The translations under genes and the position numbers were made by a program. Under the pieces are notes generated by a model. The model worked only from the letters and a program-made list of their open reading frames with translations, was not told where the DNA came from and ran no database searches. A stretch of 64,000 bases of DNA from Verrucomicrobiia bacterium (GTDB lineage: Bacteria > Verrucomicrobiota > Verrucomicrobiia > Limisphaerales > DSYF01): contig DASTWL010000042.1 in NCBI GenBank assembly GCA_035765895.1, positions 1 through 64,000 on the forward strand, in the 5' to 3' direction. Below are positions 17,891 to 27,494 of the stretch, piece by piece (position 1 is the stretch's first letter; every line of letters starts with the position of its first letter).

Positions 17891-19531
17891 ATGCGCCTGT
17901 TTTTCCCGCTATTGACGGCCATCGCTGTCGCCACTTTGTCAGGATGCTCAAGTCGCGAAGATTCATTTTCAGGCGCCTCTGAAGGATCACTAACCAACCA
18001 AACTACACTCCAATCACGCCTAACGACTTCGTCGCCTTTTGACCCTGATTTGCTGCTGCGAATCCAATTTGGAGGCACCACAAGAATCATAACCGATTCA
18101 AACACAAACTATTTTAAAAAATTATCACAATTGCCAGAAACGGAAATGCTCGGACGTCATGTTGCGGAGCTGATGGCCCGCCTGCCTGGGCGTCTCATTG
18201 TAGAAGACTCTCCTCATGCAACCGAGTCGGCTGCTCGGGCTGCCAAAGTGCTGGAGCCAGTTTTTGCGGAGTTGATGAAAAGAGGGTTTGTGCTTGAACT
18301 GCGCGGCACCAGCAACGGGGTAAATCGGATGATGCTCGCCGTCAAGGGGCCGTCCGCGACCGAACAAAGCTGGAGCCGTAGCTACGTCCAAGCGGCCAAC
18401 TGTTGGTTCGCAAACGAGACAAATTTGGCTTCATCTTTGGAATGGCAACTGCAAGAGAACGGCAGGTCGATGAGAGTTTGGCAGACGAATGCCTGGCTAA
18501 TGCTCGAAATCGCAGAAATGGCTCCAGTGCCTAGCATTCAAAAAGGCGATCTGCCGCGTCTGCCAAGCGAAGCAGTGCAAAGCAAAACAAATCCAGTGCT
18601 GTCCGTTGAAATGGCGCCATTCCTCTTGCCTCACTCAATCAGACGCGCCGAGTATGGCAACTTTGCCCGGTTCCATTTCCAAGTCGCAGCTACAGATCAG
18701 GGCTTTAAAGTTCAGGGAGCCATTCATTATGACCACGACCTTCCAGCGGCAGGTTCGACTTTAGTCGTTCCCACCAAGATCATTGGCAACCCGACGGTTA
18801 GTTTTACAGCAGTAAGATCCCCCGACCGTTGGGTTGCGCCCGGGAGCGGAATTAGAGATTTCTTACCTGTTCCGATCCCCCGGGAGATTTACTTTTGGGG
18901 AACGGCAGAAGCCCCTTTTTGCTTCTTTGCCGCAGGCCGCCTGGACCAGAAAGAGCTACAGATGCAATACGTCAGACGGCTGGCCCCCAAGCTTCAGGAA
19001 TTGGCCAACCAAGCAGACGCGGGAAACGTGACGACCGCGCCTGACGGTCAGGAACTGTTTTGGCAGGGCATGCCGTTTGTGACCCCAAACGTGAAAGCGA
19101 TTGTCCAAGATAACATTCATTACGCCGTTGCCGGTCTGGCGCCTCAAGCTGAATCAACGAATTCGTTTCCGAAGCCACTGCTGCAAAGAATCGAACAGCA
19201 CCCAAATCTGGTTCTGTATGATTGGGAATTCACCAGCCCACGGCTAACAGGATGGTTGTATATTAGTCAATTGGCGCTCATGTTATCGCACAGCCAACAA
19301 CTTTCGGAGTCGAGCCCGTCATTGAAGTGGATCCTCGCAGTCCAACATGCCCTTCCCGAAGGTGGGAATACGGTCACCGAAATTACTCAGACCGGGCCGC
19401 GCGAGCTCTCCTTCGAAAGGCGCGCTTCCTTGGGATTCACAAGCGCTGAGATCATCTGGCTCGCCAACTGGCTGGAGTCGTCAAATTTTCCGGCGGCAAA
19501 TTTTGTGATGCCCACAAAGACAGGGTTGTGA
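17891..19531 (+). CDS. Large lipoprotein of unknown function
   Basis: 546 residues with a lipoprotein signal ending in LSGC (Cys at about 19), so anchored to a membrane and facing the periplasm. The rest is a soluble alpha/beta protein without recognisable catalytic motif or repeats. ATG 17891 was chosen because it starts the signal peptide; a longer frame exists. It is in the lower-GC stretch and reads toward the subtilase-like gene (convergent, 73 nt apart). Function unknown. Confidence 0.7.
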   Translation: MRLFFPLLTAIAVATLSGCSSREDSFSGASEGSLTNQTTLQSRLTTSSPFDPDLLLRIQFGGTTRIITDSNTNYFKKLSQLPETEMLGRHVAELMARLPGRLIVEDSPHATESAARAAKVLEPVFAELMKRGFVLELRGTSNGVNRMMLAVKGPSATEQSWSRSYVQAANCWFANETNLASSLEWQLQENGRSMRVWQTNAWLMLEIAEMAPVPSIQKGDLPRLPSEAVQSKTNPVLSVEMAPFLLPHSIRRAEYGNFARFHFQVAATDQGFKVQGAIHYDHDLPAAGSTLVVPTKIIGNPTVSFTAVRSPDRWVAPGSGIRDFLPVPIPREIYFWGTAEAPFCFFAAGRLDQKELQMQYVRRLAPKLQELANQADAGNVTTAPDGQELFWQGMPFVTPNVKAIVQDNIHYAVAGLAPQAESTNSFPKPLLQRIEQHPNLVLYDWEFTSPRLTGWLYISQLALMLSHSQQLSESSPSLKWILAVQHALPEGGNTVTEITQTGPRELSFERRASLGFTSAEIIWLANWLESSNFPAANFVMPTKTGL

Positions 19532-19604
19532 CCCACAAGATGGAAGCAAGAGCTTGGCGAGGGATGCTCATACAAGGGCCTTTTGGGCCTTGGAATAGTT
19601 TGCG

Positions 19605-21611
19605 TCAACGGGCTGATTTGTGCAGCCCTTCAAGCATGAGCACGGTGTATGGTTCGTCACGCGAACGCCTGCCAGTTTTGTCCTGTGAAAAGAACTTGAA
19701 TTTGGCAGTCCCGGAGACATCGCTGTGCCAGACGTAATTCGTCCCTTTTCCCGTGTAGATGTCCGATCCACCGGGACCTTGAATCACCGTGGCAGCAAAG
19801 CCGGTTTGCAAAAAATTGAGCCACGAGAACGCAACCGTTCTTCCATCCACGGATGCCTTCGCTTGGATTTTTAATGGTGGCGCCCTGTCAAGCCTTGCAA
19901 TTTTGGCAGGCTCCACGGGTGCCCTTCCATAACCACCATTTGAACGCCAACCGTCGGCATAATAGCTGGCGCTCTGGCGCAGATGCTGCCTTGCGTCCCA
20001 CAAGTTGTAGCTAGGATGCGTGTCCAAAATGCGGGCAAGCTTCGCCGCCACCACAGCAGCAGCAGCGTTTTCGTTGTAATCATAGTTCATTCCATTTTTT
20101 TGCGGGGGAGCGGCATCAAAGAATTCAAGCCCCGGGCCATAGGTCATTTCATTGGAGTTCACTCCATACCCGACGGTAATTGCGGCGCCCAAGTATGCGG
20201 GGACCTCACGATTTGCCAAAGGCTGATCGGCCGTCAGCGGCTCGGCACAATGTGACATCACAACCGCAATCCCGGCAGCCACGGCCTTCTCCCATAACGC
20301 AGATTGCGAAGCATCAACAGAAGGGCCATTAAGCGGGACGAGGATGAGGCGATACCGATTGGAAATCGCATAATCCGCCATGGCGGAAAAATTGGGGAGT
20401 GCCGCGGCGTAAACCCCTCCATGTTCATAAAGGTCAACCCATTTCGCAGCGGGAGAATTGGTGCGACATGTTATGGCGCAAATCCAATTGGTTGCCTGCC
20501 GCTGAAATACATTCTGCATAGCCAAACTGGTAAACTCATGGCCGCCAGATTCTGCAAGCACCAGACAAGCAGGGATGCCGTTCTCTTGTAACCCCATCAC
20601 CACGCGGGTCTGGAACGGCTCCAGCCGCGACTTGTCGCCCGCCTGGTTCTCGGACCAGTAGGTGAACGTTTGCGGCCCGTCCGCGTCGGTGGTCCAGACG
20701 AAGTTGGTGCCCGTGCCGCGGTAGACGATCTCACCGTTGCCGCGGGCAATGACGGTGGCGGCAAAGTCGCTCATGAGGAAGTTGCGCCAGGTGAAACGCA
20801 CCTGCCGGGCGTTCCGGGAAATCGCTGCGCGGAACTCCAGCGGCGGTCCCGGCAGGAGTTTGTCCACGTGCACGGCGGGATCGGGCCGGCCAAAGCCATT
20901 GCGCTCGGTCCATCCCTTTGCCCAGCAGCTTCCGGTCTGACGCAGGTATTCCCGCGCATCCCAGATGTTGAACTCCGGGTGGGCATCGAGAATTTTGGCG
21001 AACTTTGCCGCGACCACCTGATTGGCCCAGCTTTGTTCGACGTTGTCCTGGAGATACCACGGCATGTAATCGAAAAACTCGAGCGTGGGGCCGTAGGTGT
21101 TTTCCGACTGGTTCACGCCGCCGGCGACCGCAACACAGGCCTGCAGTCCTGGCGGGTAATCGAGCCGCAGATGCGGCGTGTTGTTGCCGTGCGGGGCGAA
21201 CGCCATCATGCCATTGTCCACCGCCGCCCCCCAGACTGGCGAGTTGGCTCCACCCGCGAAGTTCTGTATCACGATGCGATAGCCGAGATGATGTTCGCCG
21301 ATGTAGTTGAACAAGGTCGGCAACGACGTTTTTTGTGGGTCCATGCCCAGCTTTTTCATCAAGTCCCACGACAAGTCACACGTCCAGCCCTTGGCGGGAT
21401 CGTTCTCCGGATTGCCCACGAATTTCAGGAAATTGATCTTGGCCGCCTGGGGATGCGTGGGGCTGCCGTCCTTTTCGCGCAAGGGATCGCCCTGACCGAT
21501 GACCAGCGCCTTGCGGAGGTTGTTCGTGTCGGCAGACCGCACCGGGAGCGCGAGGCACAAGCCGGACAGGAAAAAAGCCAAACGAAGCGACCACAGGCTA
21601 TTGCGCGTCAT
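19605..21611 (-). CDS. Secreted protein with two tandem degenerate subtilase-like modules
   Basis: 668 residues with a signal peptide (ATG 21611; an upstream GTG would add six residues). Two homologous modules are visible. Module 1 has ENTYGPTLEFFD, EQSWANQVVAAKFAKILD and NIWDAREYLRQTG; module 2 has EMTYGPGLEFFD, NENAAAAVVAAKLARILD and NLWDARQHLRQSA. Each ends in a beta module with FAATVI and TNFVW/TNYVW. The helix and following GFGR/GYGR resemble the region around the nucleophile of S8 subtilases. Module 1 keeps a Ser (QSWANQ) at the nucleophile place and module 2 has Ala. I see no intact Asp-His-Ser triad, so it is probably not a protease. GC content drops sharply at about 20,585, exactly at the module boundary. 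Confidence 0.6.
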   Translation of the reverse strand: MTRNSLWSLRLAFFLSGLCLALPVRSADTNNLRKALVIGQGDPLREKDGSPTHPQAAKINFLKFVGNPENDPAKGWTCDLSWDLMKKLGMDPQKTSLPTLFNYIGEHHLGYRIVIQNFAGGANSPVWGAAVDNGMMAFAPHGNNTPHLRLDYPPGLQACVAVAGGVNQSENTYGPTLEFFDYMPWYLQDNVEQSWANQVVAAKFAKILDAHPEFNIWDAREYLRQTGSCWAKGWTERNGFGRPDPAVHVDKLLPGPPLEFRAAISRNARQVRFTWRNFLMSDFAATVIARGNGEIVYRGTGTNFVWTTDADGPQTFTYWSENQAGDKSRLEPFQTRVVMGLQENGIPACLVLAESGGHEFTSLAMQNVFQRQATNWICAITCRTNSPAAKWVDLYEHGGVYAAALPNFSAMADYAISNRYRLILVPLNGPSVDASQSALWEKAVAAGIAVVMSHCAEPLTADQPLANREVPAYLGAAITVGYGVNSNEMTYGPGLEFFDAAPPQKNGMNYDYNENAAAAVVAAKLARILDTHPSYNLWDARQHLRQSASYYADGWRSNGGYGRAPVEPAKIARLDRAPPLKIQAKASVDGRTVAFSWLNFLQTGFAATVIQGPGGSDIYTGKGTNYVWHSDVSGTAKFKFFSQDKTGRRSRDEPYTVLMLEGLHKSAR

Positions 21612-21690
21612 GCCGGACGTATGTTTCACAGCTTACCTTTAGCTCAACGCGGACGGTGAAGCGAGCCTGCTCGCGGAAGAAGCCGGCGCC

Positions 21691-22749
21691 TCAGCCAGAC
21701 TGCGAGACCAGAATCTTCAACGATTCCGGCGTGGGCCGCGCTGCAAGTTCCACCGCCGCGGCGGTTTGGGCGAGCGGGAAACGGTGGGTGATCAACGGGC
21801 GCACGTCCAGGCGACGGCCGAACACCAGCCGGGCGACCTGCTTTTGCAGGGTGAAATCCGCCGAGTAACTGCCGACCAAATCCACTTCGTCAACGCAGAT
21901 ACGGGCAAGGTCCACGGGCAGTTCGGCTCCGCGCTTGGTGTGGGCGAACAGGAGAATTTTCCCGCCGCCGCGCAGCTGTTCAAACGCCTGCTGCACCAGG
22001 GCATCCACGGGCACCGCGATCACGACGGCATCGAATGGGAGCGGCGGCCTGGCACGCAGGGAGCGGCGGGCCAGGCCGTCCCGGCCGGCGAGCGCGTCCG
22101 GCGGCAGGGCCCATTGCGCGCCGAACTGCCGGGCCAGTTGCAAACGGTTCTCCAGCAAATCCGTCGCCACCACCCGCACGCCCCGCAACGCCAGCAATCG
22201 CGTGAACATCAATCCAATCGGTCCCTGCCCAGCCACGTGCACCACATCGCCCGGCAGCAGGTTCAAGCGTTCGACGGCCTTGAGCACGGTGTTCACCGGC
22301 TCCAGCATGGCGCCCTCCTCGAAGGTGTTGCGAGCAGGAATCTTCACCACCCCCGGCAGCACGAAAGGCAGCACACGGACGTATTCCGCATAACCGCCAC
22401 CCGCCGGCTCGAATCCCGCCGTGATGCCGGTGCGCTTGTAGGTGGCGCATTGGGCGAACGCCCGGTGCCGGCAGGCGTGGCAGTCGAGACAGGGCACATG
22501 ATGGTGCAGGGCCACCCGCTCGCCGACGCGAAAACCGCGCACAAGCGCACCCACCTTGACGATGGTCCCGGCGGTTTCGTGGCCAAAGACGCGCGGTGGC
22601 GGCACGGTGCCGTAATGGATTTTTTTGATGTCCGTCGGGCACACTCCGCAGGTCGCCACACGCACCAGCAGGTCGTGCGCGCCGCTGCGCGGCACCGGCA
22701 GTTGCTCGAGTCGCAGTTCGTGCGGCCCGCGATAAACCACCGCCGCCAT
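21691..22749 (-). CDS. Zinc-dependent MDR alcohol/polyol dehydrogenase
   Basis: 352 residues of the medium-chain dehydrogenase family: NAD(P)-linked oxidation of an alcohol or sugar alcohol. The catalytic zinc region has ATCGVCPTD and GHETAG. The structural zinc loop has four Cys in CLDCHACRHRAFAQC. The Rossmann motif is GQGPIGLM. ATG 22749 starts the typical first strand (MAAVVYRGP); a GTG six codons upstream is possible. It resembles the sorbitol/threonine dehydrogenase branch; the substrate is not predictable. It stands alone. Confidence 0.88.
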   Translation of the reverse strand: MAAVVYRGPHELRLEQLPVPRSGAHDLLVRVATCGVCPTDIKKIHYGTVPPPRVFGHETAGTIVKVGALVRGFRVGERVALHHHVPCLDCHACRHRAFAQCATYKRTGITAGFEPAGGGYAEYVRVLPFVLPGVVKIPARNTFEEGAMLEPVNTVLKAVERLNLLPGDVVHVAGQGPIGLMFTRLLALRGVRVVATDLLENRLQLARQFGAQWALPPDALAGRDGLARRSLRARPPLPFDAVVIAVPVDALVQQAFEQLRGGGKILLFAHTKRGAELPVDLARICVDEVDLVGSYSADFTLQKQVARLVFGRRLDVRPLITHRFPLAQTAAAVELAARPTPESLKILVSQSG

Positions 22750-22895
22750 GGTCTTCGGAATGGTCACGGCGCATTTCTAATCGACTGTGCCGCGCGAAGA
22801 AAGGTCGGAAAACAACCCTCCGCCGGGCGACCCGCACCAAGCCGGCACCGGGCGCGAATTTCCCGCACGGAATTCATTGCCAGCCCGCCCGTGTG

Positions 22896-22910
22896 TGCCT
22901 AGTTTAGGCA
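22896..22910. promoter_or_regulatory. Perfect inverted repeat upstream of the PAS kinase gene
   Basis: TGCCTA-GTT-TAGGCA, a perfect 6-bp dyad with a 3-nt centre in an AT-richer patch, 93 nt before the kinase start. Its size and symmetry suit a dimeric regulator such as a NarL/FixJ-type protein, for instance the partner regulator at 26639. Confidence 0.45.
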
Positions 22911-23003
22911 TAAGGATTTATCGGCATTGTCAGCCGACTTGGCCCGGTTTTCTAATCGCATGAATCAACGGCACATTTTCTCCCGTCACGAGCAAGGCCG
23001 TTC

Positions 23004-26000
23004 ATGTCACCTAAAAGCAGCATAGTTCGCCAGCCAGGTGAAGCGGAGGCGGCCGGCGTCGCCGGAAGTAAAACTGCGGCAGGACCGCACGCCGGGGCTG
23101 AAGCGCACGGGCATCATTTGCTTCAACTGCAGGCGGTCCTGGATCATCTGACGGAAGGGCTGGTCATCACCGATCCCGCGGGCAACATGCTGCACTGGAA
23201 TCCCGTGGCGGTGCAGATGCACGGCTTCGCCACCGCGGCCGACTGGCAGCGCCCGCTGTCCGAATTTGGCGACATTTTTGAGCTCGCCACGCCCGCCGGC
23301 AAAATCCTGCCCGTGAATGAATGGCCGCTGGCGCGCATCCTGCGCGGCGAGATTGTTCGCGAATGCGAAATCCACGCGCGCCGCAAGGACATGGACTGGC
23401 GGCGCGTGCTCAGCTACGCCGGCGCCCTCGCCCATGATGCGGCGGGCAAGCCGATGGTGGCGGTCGTCACCATCACGGACATCACCGCGCGCAAACGCGC
23501 CGAACACAAGTTGCAGGCGAGCGAACGCTGGTTCCGCGCGCTGACGGAGAAGGCCGCCGAGGACATCATCCTGCTGGATGCGAACGGCCGGATCACCTAC
23601 GAAAGCCCGCATGAAACGCCGCTGCTCGGGTTCGTCTCCGGTGAGATGACCGGCCACAGCTGCTTCGAGCTGGTGCATCCGGACGACCTCCCGTTCGCCC
23701 GCCAGACTTTCGCGCGCATTCTGGACCACGCGGGGGCGACGGCCCAGGGCGAGTTGCGGATGGGCCACCGCGACGGCCGCTGGAGCTGGATTCATTTTTC
23801 GGCCACGAACCTGTTGCCCGACGAGGCGGTGGGCGCCGTGGTGTTGAATCTCTACGACATCAGCGAGCGCAAGGAGGCCGAACAAAAACTGCGCGCCAGC
23901 GAGGAGCGGCTGCAACAGGGCATCAACGTGGCCCGGCTCGGCCTCTTCGAACACGATCATCGGACCGACCTGATTTATTACTCGCCGCTGATGCGGGAGA
24001 TCAACGGCTGGAAGGACACCGCGCCCGTCACGCTGCAACGCATCCTCGCCGCGGTGCATCCCGACGACCGCGCCACCTTCCTGAGCGCCGTCAAACGCGC
24101 CCACGATCCCGCGGGCAACGGCCAGTTCATCACCGAACACCGCATCGTTCAGCCCAACGGCATCATCCGCTGGGTCAGCGCGCGCGCGCAGACCACGTTC
24201 GAGGGCGAAGGCGCCGCGCGCCGGCCCGCGCGCACGATTGGCGCGCTGGTGGACATCACCGAACGCAAGCAGGCCGAGGCCCGGTTGCGCTACCAGTTGC
24301 GGCTGACGCGCGACATCGCCAACAACACCGCCGCCGCGATTTTCGTCACTGACGGCAAGGGCTGCATCACGTTTTTGAACACCGAGGCGGAGCGCGTCTT
24401 CGGTTACTCGCGCACGGAATTGCTGGGCCGCATCCTGCACGATGCGTTGCATCATCATCACCCCGACGGCTGCCCCTTCCCGATGAACGAGTGTCCGCTG
24501 GCGAAAATCTTCAGCTCGGGCGAAACGGTCCGGAACCACGAGGACGTGTTCTTTCGCAAGGACGGCTCGCCGATTCATGTTTCCTGCTCGAACAGCCGCC
24601 TCGAACTGGACGACGCATGGCCGGGCACGGTGATCGTGCTGCACGACATCACCGCGCGCAAGCAGGCGGAAACCGCGTTGCGCGAAAGCGAGCAAACGCT
24701 CCGGCTGGTCATGGACACCGTGCCGCACGGGATTTTTGCCAAGGATGAAACCGGTCATTTCGTGCTCGCCAACCAGGCCATGGCGCGCTTTGCCGGTCTG
24801 ACCCCCGAACAGATGGTCGGACACACGGATGCCGAACTGTTCGGGGTTCCAGAGCAAATCGCCAACTTCCGCCAGACCGACGCGGAGGTCATTCGCAGCG
24901 GCCAGTCCAAGATGATCCAGGAGGAGCTGTTGACCGATGCCCAGGCCCGGACCCGCGTGCTGCAAACCACCAAGGTGCCGTTCACCGTGCCGGCCACGGG
25001 CGCCGCCGCCGTGCTCGGCGTGGCGGTGGACATCACCGAGCGCAAACAGGCCGAGGCGCGCTTCCGCGATCTGCTCGAATCCGCGCCCGACGCCATGGTC
25101 ATTCACGATCAGCGCGGCCAGATCGTCCTCGTCAACGCGCAGGCCGAACGGCTCTTTGGTTATGACCGCAGCGAGATGGTGGGCCAGCCGATCGAGCTGC
25201 TGATTCCGCCCCGCTATCATCATTCCCACATCCAGGACCGGCTCGCCTATGCGCAACAACCCCGCACGCGGCAGATGGGCCCGGGCCTGGAACTCTTCGG
25301 CCGGCGCAAGGACGGCGGCGAATTCCCGGCCGAAGTCAGCCTCAGCCCGCTGGAAAGCGACGACGGCGTGCTCATCTCCAGCGCCGTGCGCGACATCACC
25401 ACCCGCAAGGCCACGGAACAGGCGCTGTTGCAGGCGCGCGACAAACTCGAGCACCGCGTGGCCGAGCGCACGGCCGAACTGGCCCGGACCAACGAGCAGT
25501 TGAAAACCGAAATCGCCGAGCGCGTTGAGGCCGAGCAGGCGCTGCGCCGCCAGGCTGAACTGCTCGACATGGCGTCGGACGCCATCATCATCCGCGACGA
25601 GGACGGCATCATCCGCTACTGGAACCGCGGAGCGGAACGGGTTTACGGCTACACGCCCGCGCAGGCCATCGGCCAGCCCATCCAGCCGCTGCTGCGGTCG
25701 GTTTACCCGAACGGCTGGGAAGCCCTGGAGACGGCCCTCGCCAAAACCGGCGTCTGGATCGGTGAAATCGCACAAACCTCGCGCACCGGCCGCCCGCTCA
25801 TCGTCGAGAGCCACCAGCAACGGGTCCTCCAGCCCGACGGCCGCACGGTCGTGCTCGTGACCAATCACGACATCACCGAGCGCGTGCAGATGAACGACGA
25901 AATCGTGGCCGCCGGCGAGCGGGAGCGCGAACGCATCGGCCAGAATCTGCACGATGGCCTGTGCCAGATTCTGACCGCGGCCCGGTTGAAAACGGATTCG

Positions 26001-26642
26001 CTGATGACGCGGATCAGCGGCGAGGACGCGGCCACGGGGCGCAGCCTGAAGTCCATTGCCACGCTGATTGTGCAGGCCGTCGATGAAGCCCGCGACCTCG
26101 CCCGCGGCTTGGAGCCGGTGGAGCACCTGCCCGAGGGCCTGATGTCCGCGCTGCACCAGCTGGCCACCACGACCAGCCGGCTGTTCAACGTGGCCTGCAC
26201 CTGCGAATTCCCGCAGTCCGTGCTCGTGCTGGACCACAAGGTGGCCACCGCATTGTTCCGCATTGCCCAGGAGGCCACCAACAACGCGATCAAGCACAGC
26301 CGCGCTGGAACCATTCAAATCCGGCTCATCCGGGAGGGAAAAGCCGGCGTGCTGACCGTAATCAGCGACGGCAAACCATTTCCGAAACACCCGCGCACCT
26401 CCGGCATGGGCCTGAAGACGATGCGCTTCCGGGCGGAACGCATCGGCGCCACGTTGGAGGTGAAGCGCGGTCCGCGCAAAGGCACCATCGTCCGCTGCGT
26501 GCTGCCCACCCTGCCGGAGAACCCGGGCGAATCCGCCGTCACCGAGTCGCGCCCGAGCCAGTTGAACATTCTCAACATCCTGTCGAACCCGCCCGCCGCC
26601 AGCCAACGCTCCCCTGAGCCACCGAAAGGAGGAACCTCATGA
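23004..26642 (+). CDS. Multi-PAS sensor histidine kinase, NarX/DesK-type
   Basis: 1,212 residues without membrane segments, so a cytoplasmic sensor. About seven PAS domains run from residue 40 to 970, several with a PAC motif of the form ITxRKxAE. A short coiled coil (EHRVAERTAELARTNEQL) lies near 815. The HisKA_3 phosphorylation site is in ERIGQNLHDGLCQ with His983. The HATPase domain has EATNNAIKH (Asn1093) and GMGLKTM. It phosphorylates the LuxR-type regulator that starts inside its last codons (ATGA overlap), so the two are translationally coupled. The signal sensed by the PAS set cannot be read. Confidence 0.93.
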   Translation: MSPKSSIVRQPGEAEAAGVAGSKTAAGPHAGAEAHGHHLLQLQAVLDHLTEGLVITDPAGNMLHWNPVAVQMHGFATAADWQRPLSEFGDIFELATPAGKILPVNEWPLARILRGEIVRECEIHARRKDMDWRRVLSYAGALAHDAAGKPMVAVVTITDITARKRAEHKLQASERWFRALTEKAAEDIILLDANGRITYESPHETPLLGFVSGEMTGHSCFELVHPDDLPFARQTFARILDHAGATAQGELRMGHRDGRWSWIHFSATNLLPDEAVGAVVLNLYDISERKEAEQKLRASEERLQQGINVARLGLFEHDHRTDLIYYSPLMREINGWKDTAPVTLQRILAAVHPDDRATFLSAVKRAHDPAGNGQFITEHRIVQPNGIIRWVSARAQTTFEGEGAARRPARTIGALVDITERKQAEARLRYQLRLTRDIANNTAAAIFVTDGKGCITFLNTEAERVFGYSRTELLGRILHDALHHHHPDGCPFPMNECPLAKIFSSGETVRNHEDVFFRKDGSPIHVSCSNSRLELDDAWPGTVIVLHDITARKQAETALRESEQTLRLVMDTVPHGIFAKDETGHFVLANQAMARFAGLTPEQMVGHTDAELFGVPEQIANFRQTDAEVIRSGQSKMIQEELLTDAQARTRVLQTTKVPFTVPATGAAAVLGVAVDITERKQAEARFRDLLESAPDAMVIHDQRGQIVLVNAQAERLFGYDRSEMVGQPIELLIPPRYHHSHIQDRLAYAQQPRTRQMGPGLELFGRRKDGGEFPAEVSLSPLESDDGVLISSAVRDITTRKATEQALLQARDKLEHRVAERTAELARTNEQLKTEIAERVEAEQALRRQAELLDMASDAIIIRDEDGIIRYWNRGAERVYGYTPAQAIGQPIQPLLRSVYPNGWEALETALAKTGVWIGEIAQTSRTGRPLIVESHQQRVLQPDGRTVVLVTNHDITERVQMNDEIVAAGERERERIGQNLHDGLCQILTAARLKTDSLMTRISGEDAATGRSLKSIATLIVQAVDEARDLARGLEPVEHLPEGLMSALHQLATTTSRLFNVACTCEFPQSVLVLDHKVATALFRIAQEATNNAIKHSRAGTIQIRLIREGKAGVLTVISDGKPFPKHPRTSGMGLKTMRFRAERIGATLEVKRGPRKGTIVRCVLPTLPENPGESAVTESRPSQLNILNILSNPPAASQRSPEPPKGGTS

Positions 26643-27316
26643 GCGCCCGCAGCAACAGCACCGGATCCCGCAGGCACCGCATTCTGCTGGTGGATGACCA
26701 CGCCATCGTGCGCGAAGGCATCGCCGAAATCATCAGCACGCACCACGACCTCGAAGTGTGCGGCGAGGCCGAATCCGCCGGCCAGGCCATGGACGCCGTC
26801 GCACGGCTGCGGCCGGATTTGGTGGTGGTGGACCTTTCCCTGCAAGGCGGCAGCGGGCTGGACCTCATCAAGAACCTCAAAGCCTTGCACCCGCTGCTGC
26901 CAATGATTGTGCTGTCCATGCACGACGAATCCCTCTACGCCGAACGTGCGCTGCGCGCGGGCGCGTTGGGCTACGTGATGAAACGGGAGGCATCCACGAC
27001 CGTGCTGGAAGCCATTCACACCGCCTTGAACGGCCAGGTTTTCCTCAGCCCAAAAATGCGCGAACGCATGCTGCAAAATGTGGTGGGCAACCGCCCGGCA
27101 CCGACGGCCGTGCCCGCGATGGCCCAGCTCACGGACCGCGAGCTGGAGGTGCTGGAACTCCTCGGCGAAGGCCGCACGACCCGCCAGATCGCCCAACAAC
27201 TGCACCTGAGCATCAGCACCGTGGAAACCCACCGGGCCCACATCAAGGAGAAGTTGAACCTGGCCAACGGCAGCGAACTGATCCGGACGGCCGTGGAATG
27301 GGCCAACCGGCGCTGA
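26639..27316 (+). CDS. NarL/FixJ-family response regulator
   Basis: 225 residues. The receiver domain has the acidic pair Asp19-Asp20, phosphoacceptor Asp65 (VVVDLS), Ser93 and Lys115. A LuxR-type helix-turn-helix follows at about 163-222 (LTDRELEVLELLGEGRTTRQ onward). A strong Shine-Dalgarno (AAAGGAGG) precedes the ATG, and the ATG overlaps the kinase stop by 4 nt. Partner of the upstream kinase; it probably binds dyad sites such as 22896-22910. Confidence 0.95.
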   Translation: MSARSNSTGSRRHRILLVDDHAIVREGIAEIISTHHDLEVCGEAESAGQAMDAVARLRPDLVVVDLSLQGGSGLDLIKNLKALHPLLPMIVLSMHDESLYAERALRAGALGYVMKREASTTVLEAIHTALNGQVFLSPKMRERMLQNVVGNRPAPTAVPAMAQLTDRELEVLELLGEGRTTRQIAQQLHLSISTVETHRAHIKEKLNLANGSELIRTAVEWANRR

Positions 27317-27457
27317 GGCCCCGGGCCGTCACCGGCCGGCTGAACTCAACGCCGCATTTTGCTGTTCAACGGAATGAACCACGGCCGGCGACCCGTTGGC
27401 GGCGTCCCCCGCAACCGCATCACGGAATCCACGATGGCACCTTCGTTCAGCACACGA

Positions 27458-27486
27458 TTCACAGATTGGGTCCGGCGCCTTATACG
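27458..27486 (+). promoter_or_regulatory. Candidate promoter placed for a leaderless transcript
   Basis: TTCACA (27458-27463), 17-nt spacer, TATACG (27481-27486). The -10 box ends 8 nt before the ATG at 27495, so the transcript would start at or next to the start codon. There is no Shine-Dalgarno. Confidence 0.45.
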
Positions 27487-27494
27487 TTGGTCGT

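Noticed and set aside
23007-26606. Long minus-strand open frame opposite the multi-PAS kinase
   Set aside because: Same shadow effect; composition is low-complexity and the plus strand carries clear kinase motifs.
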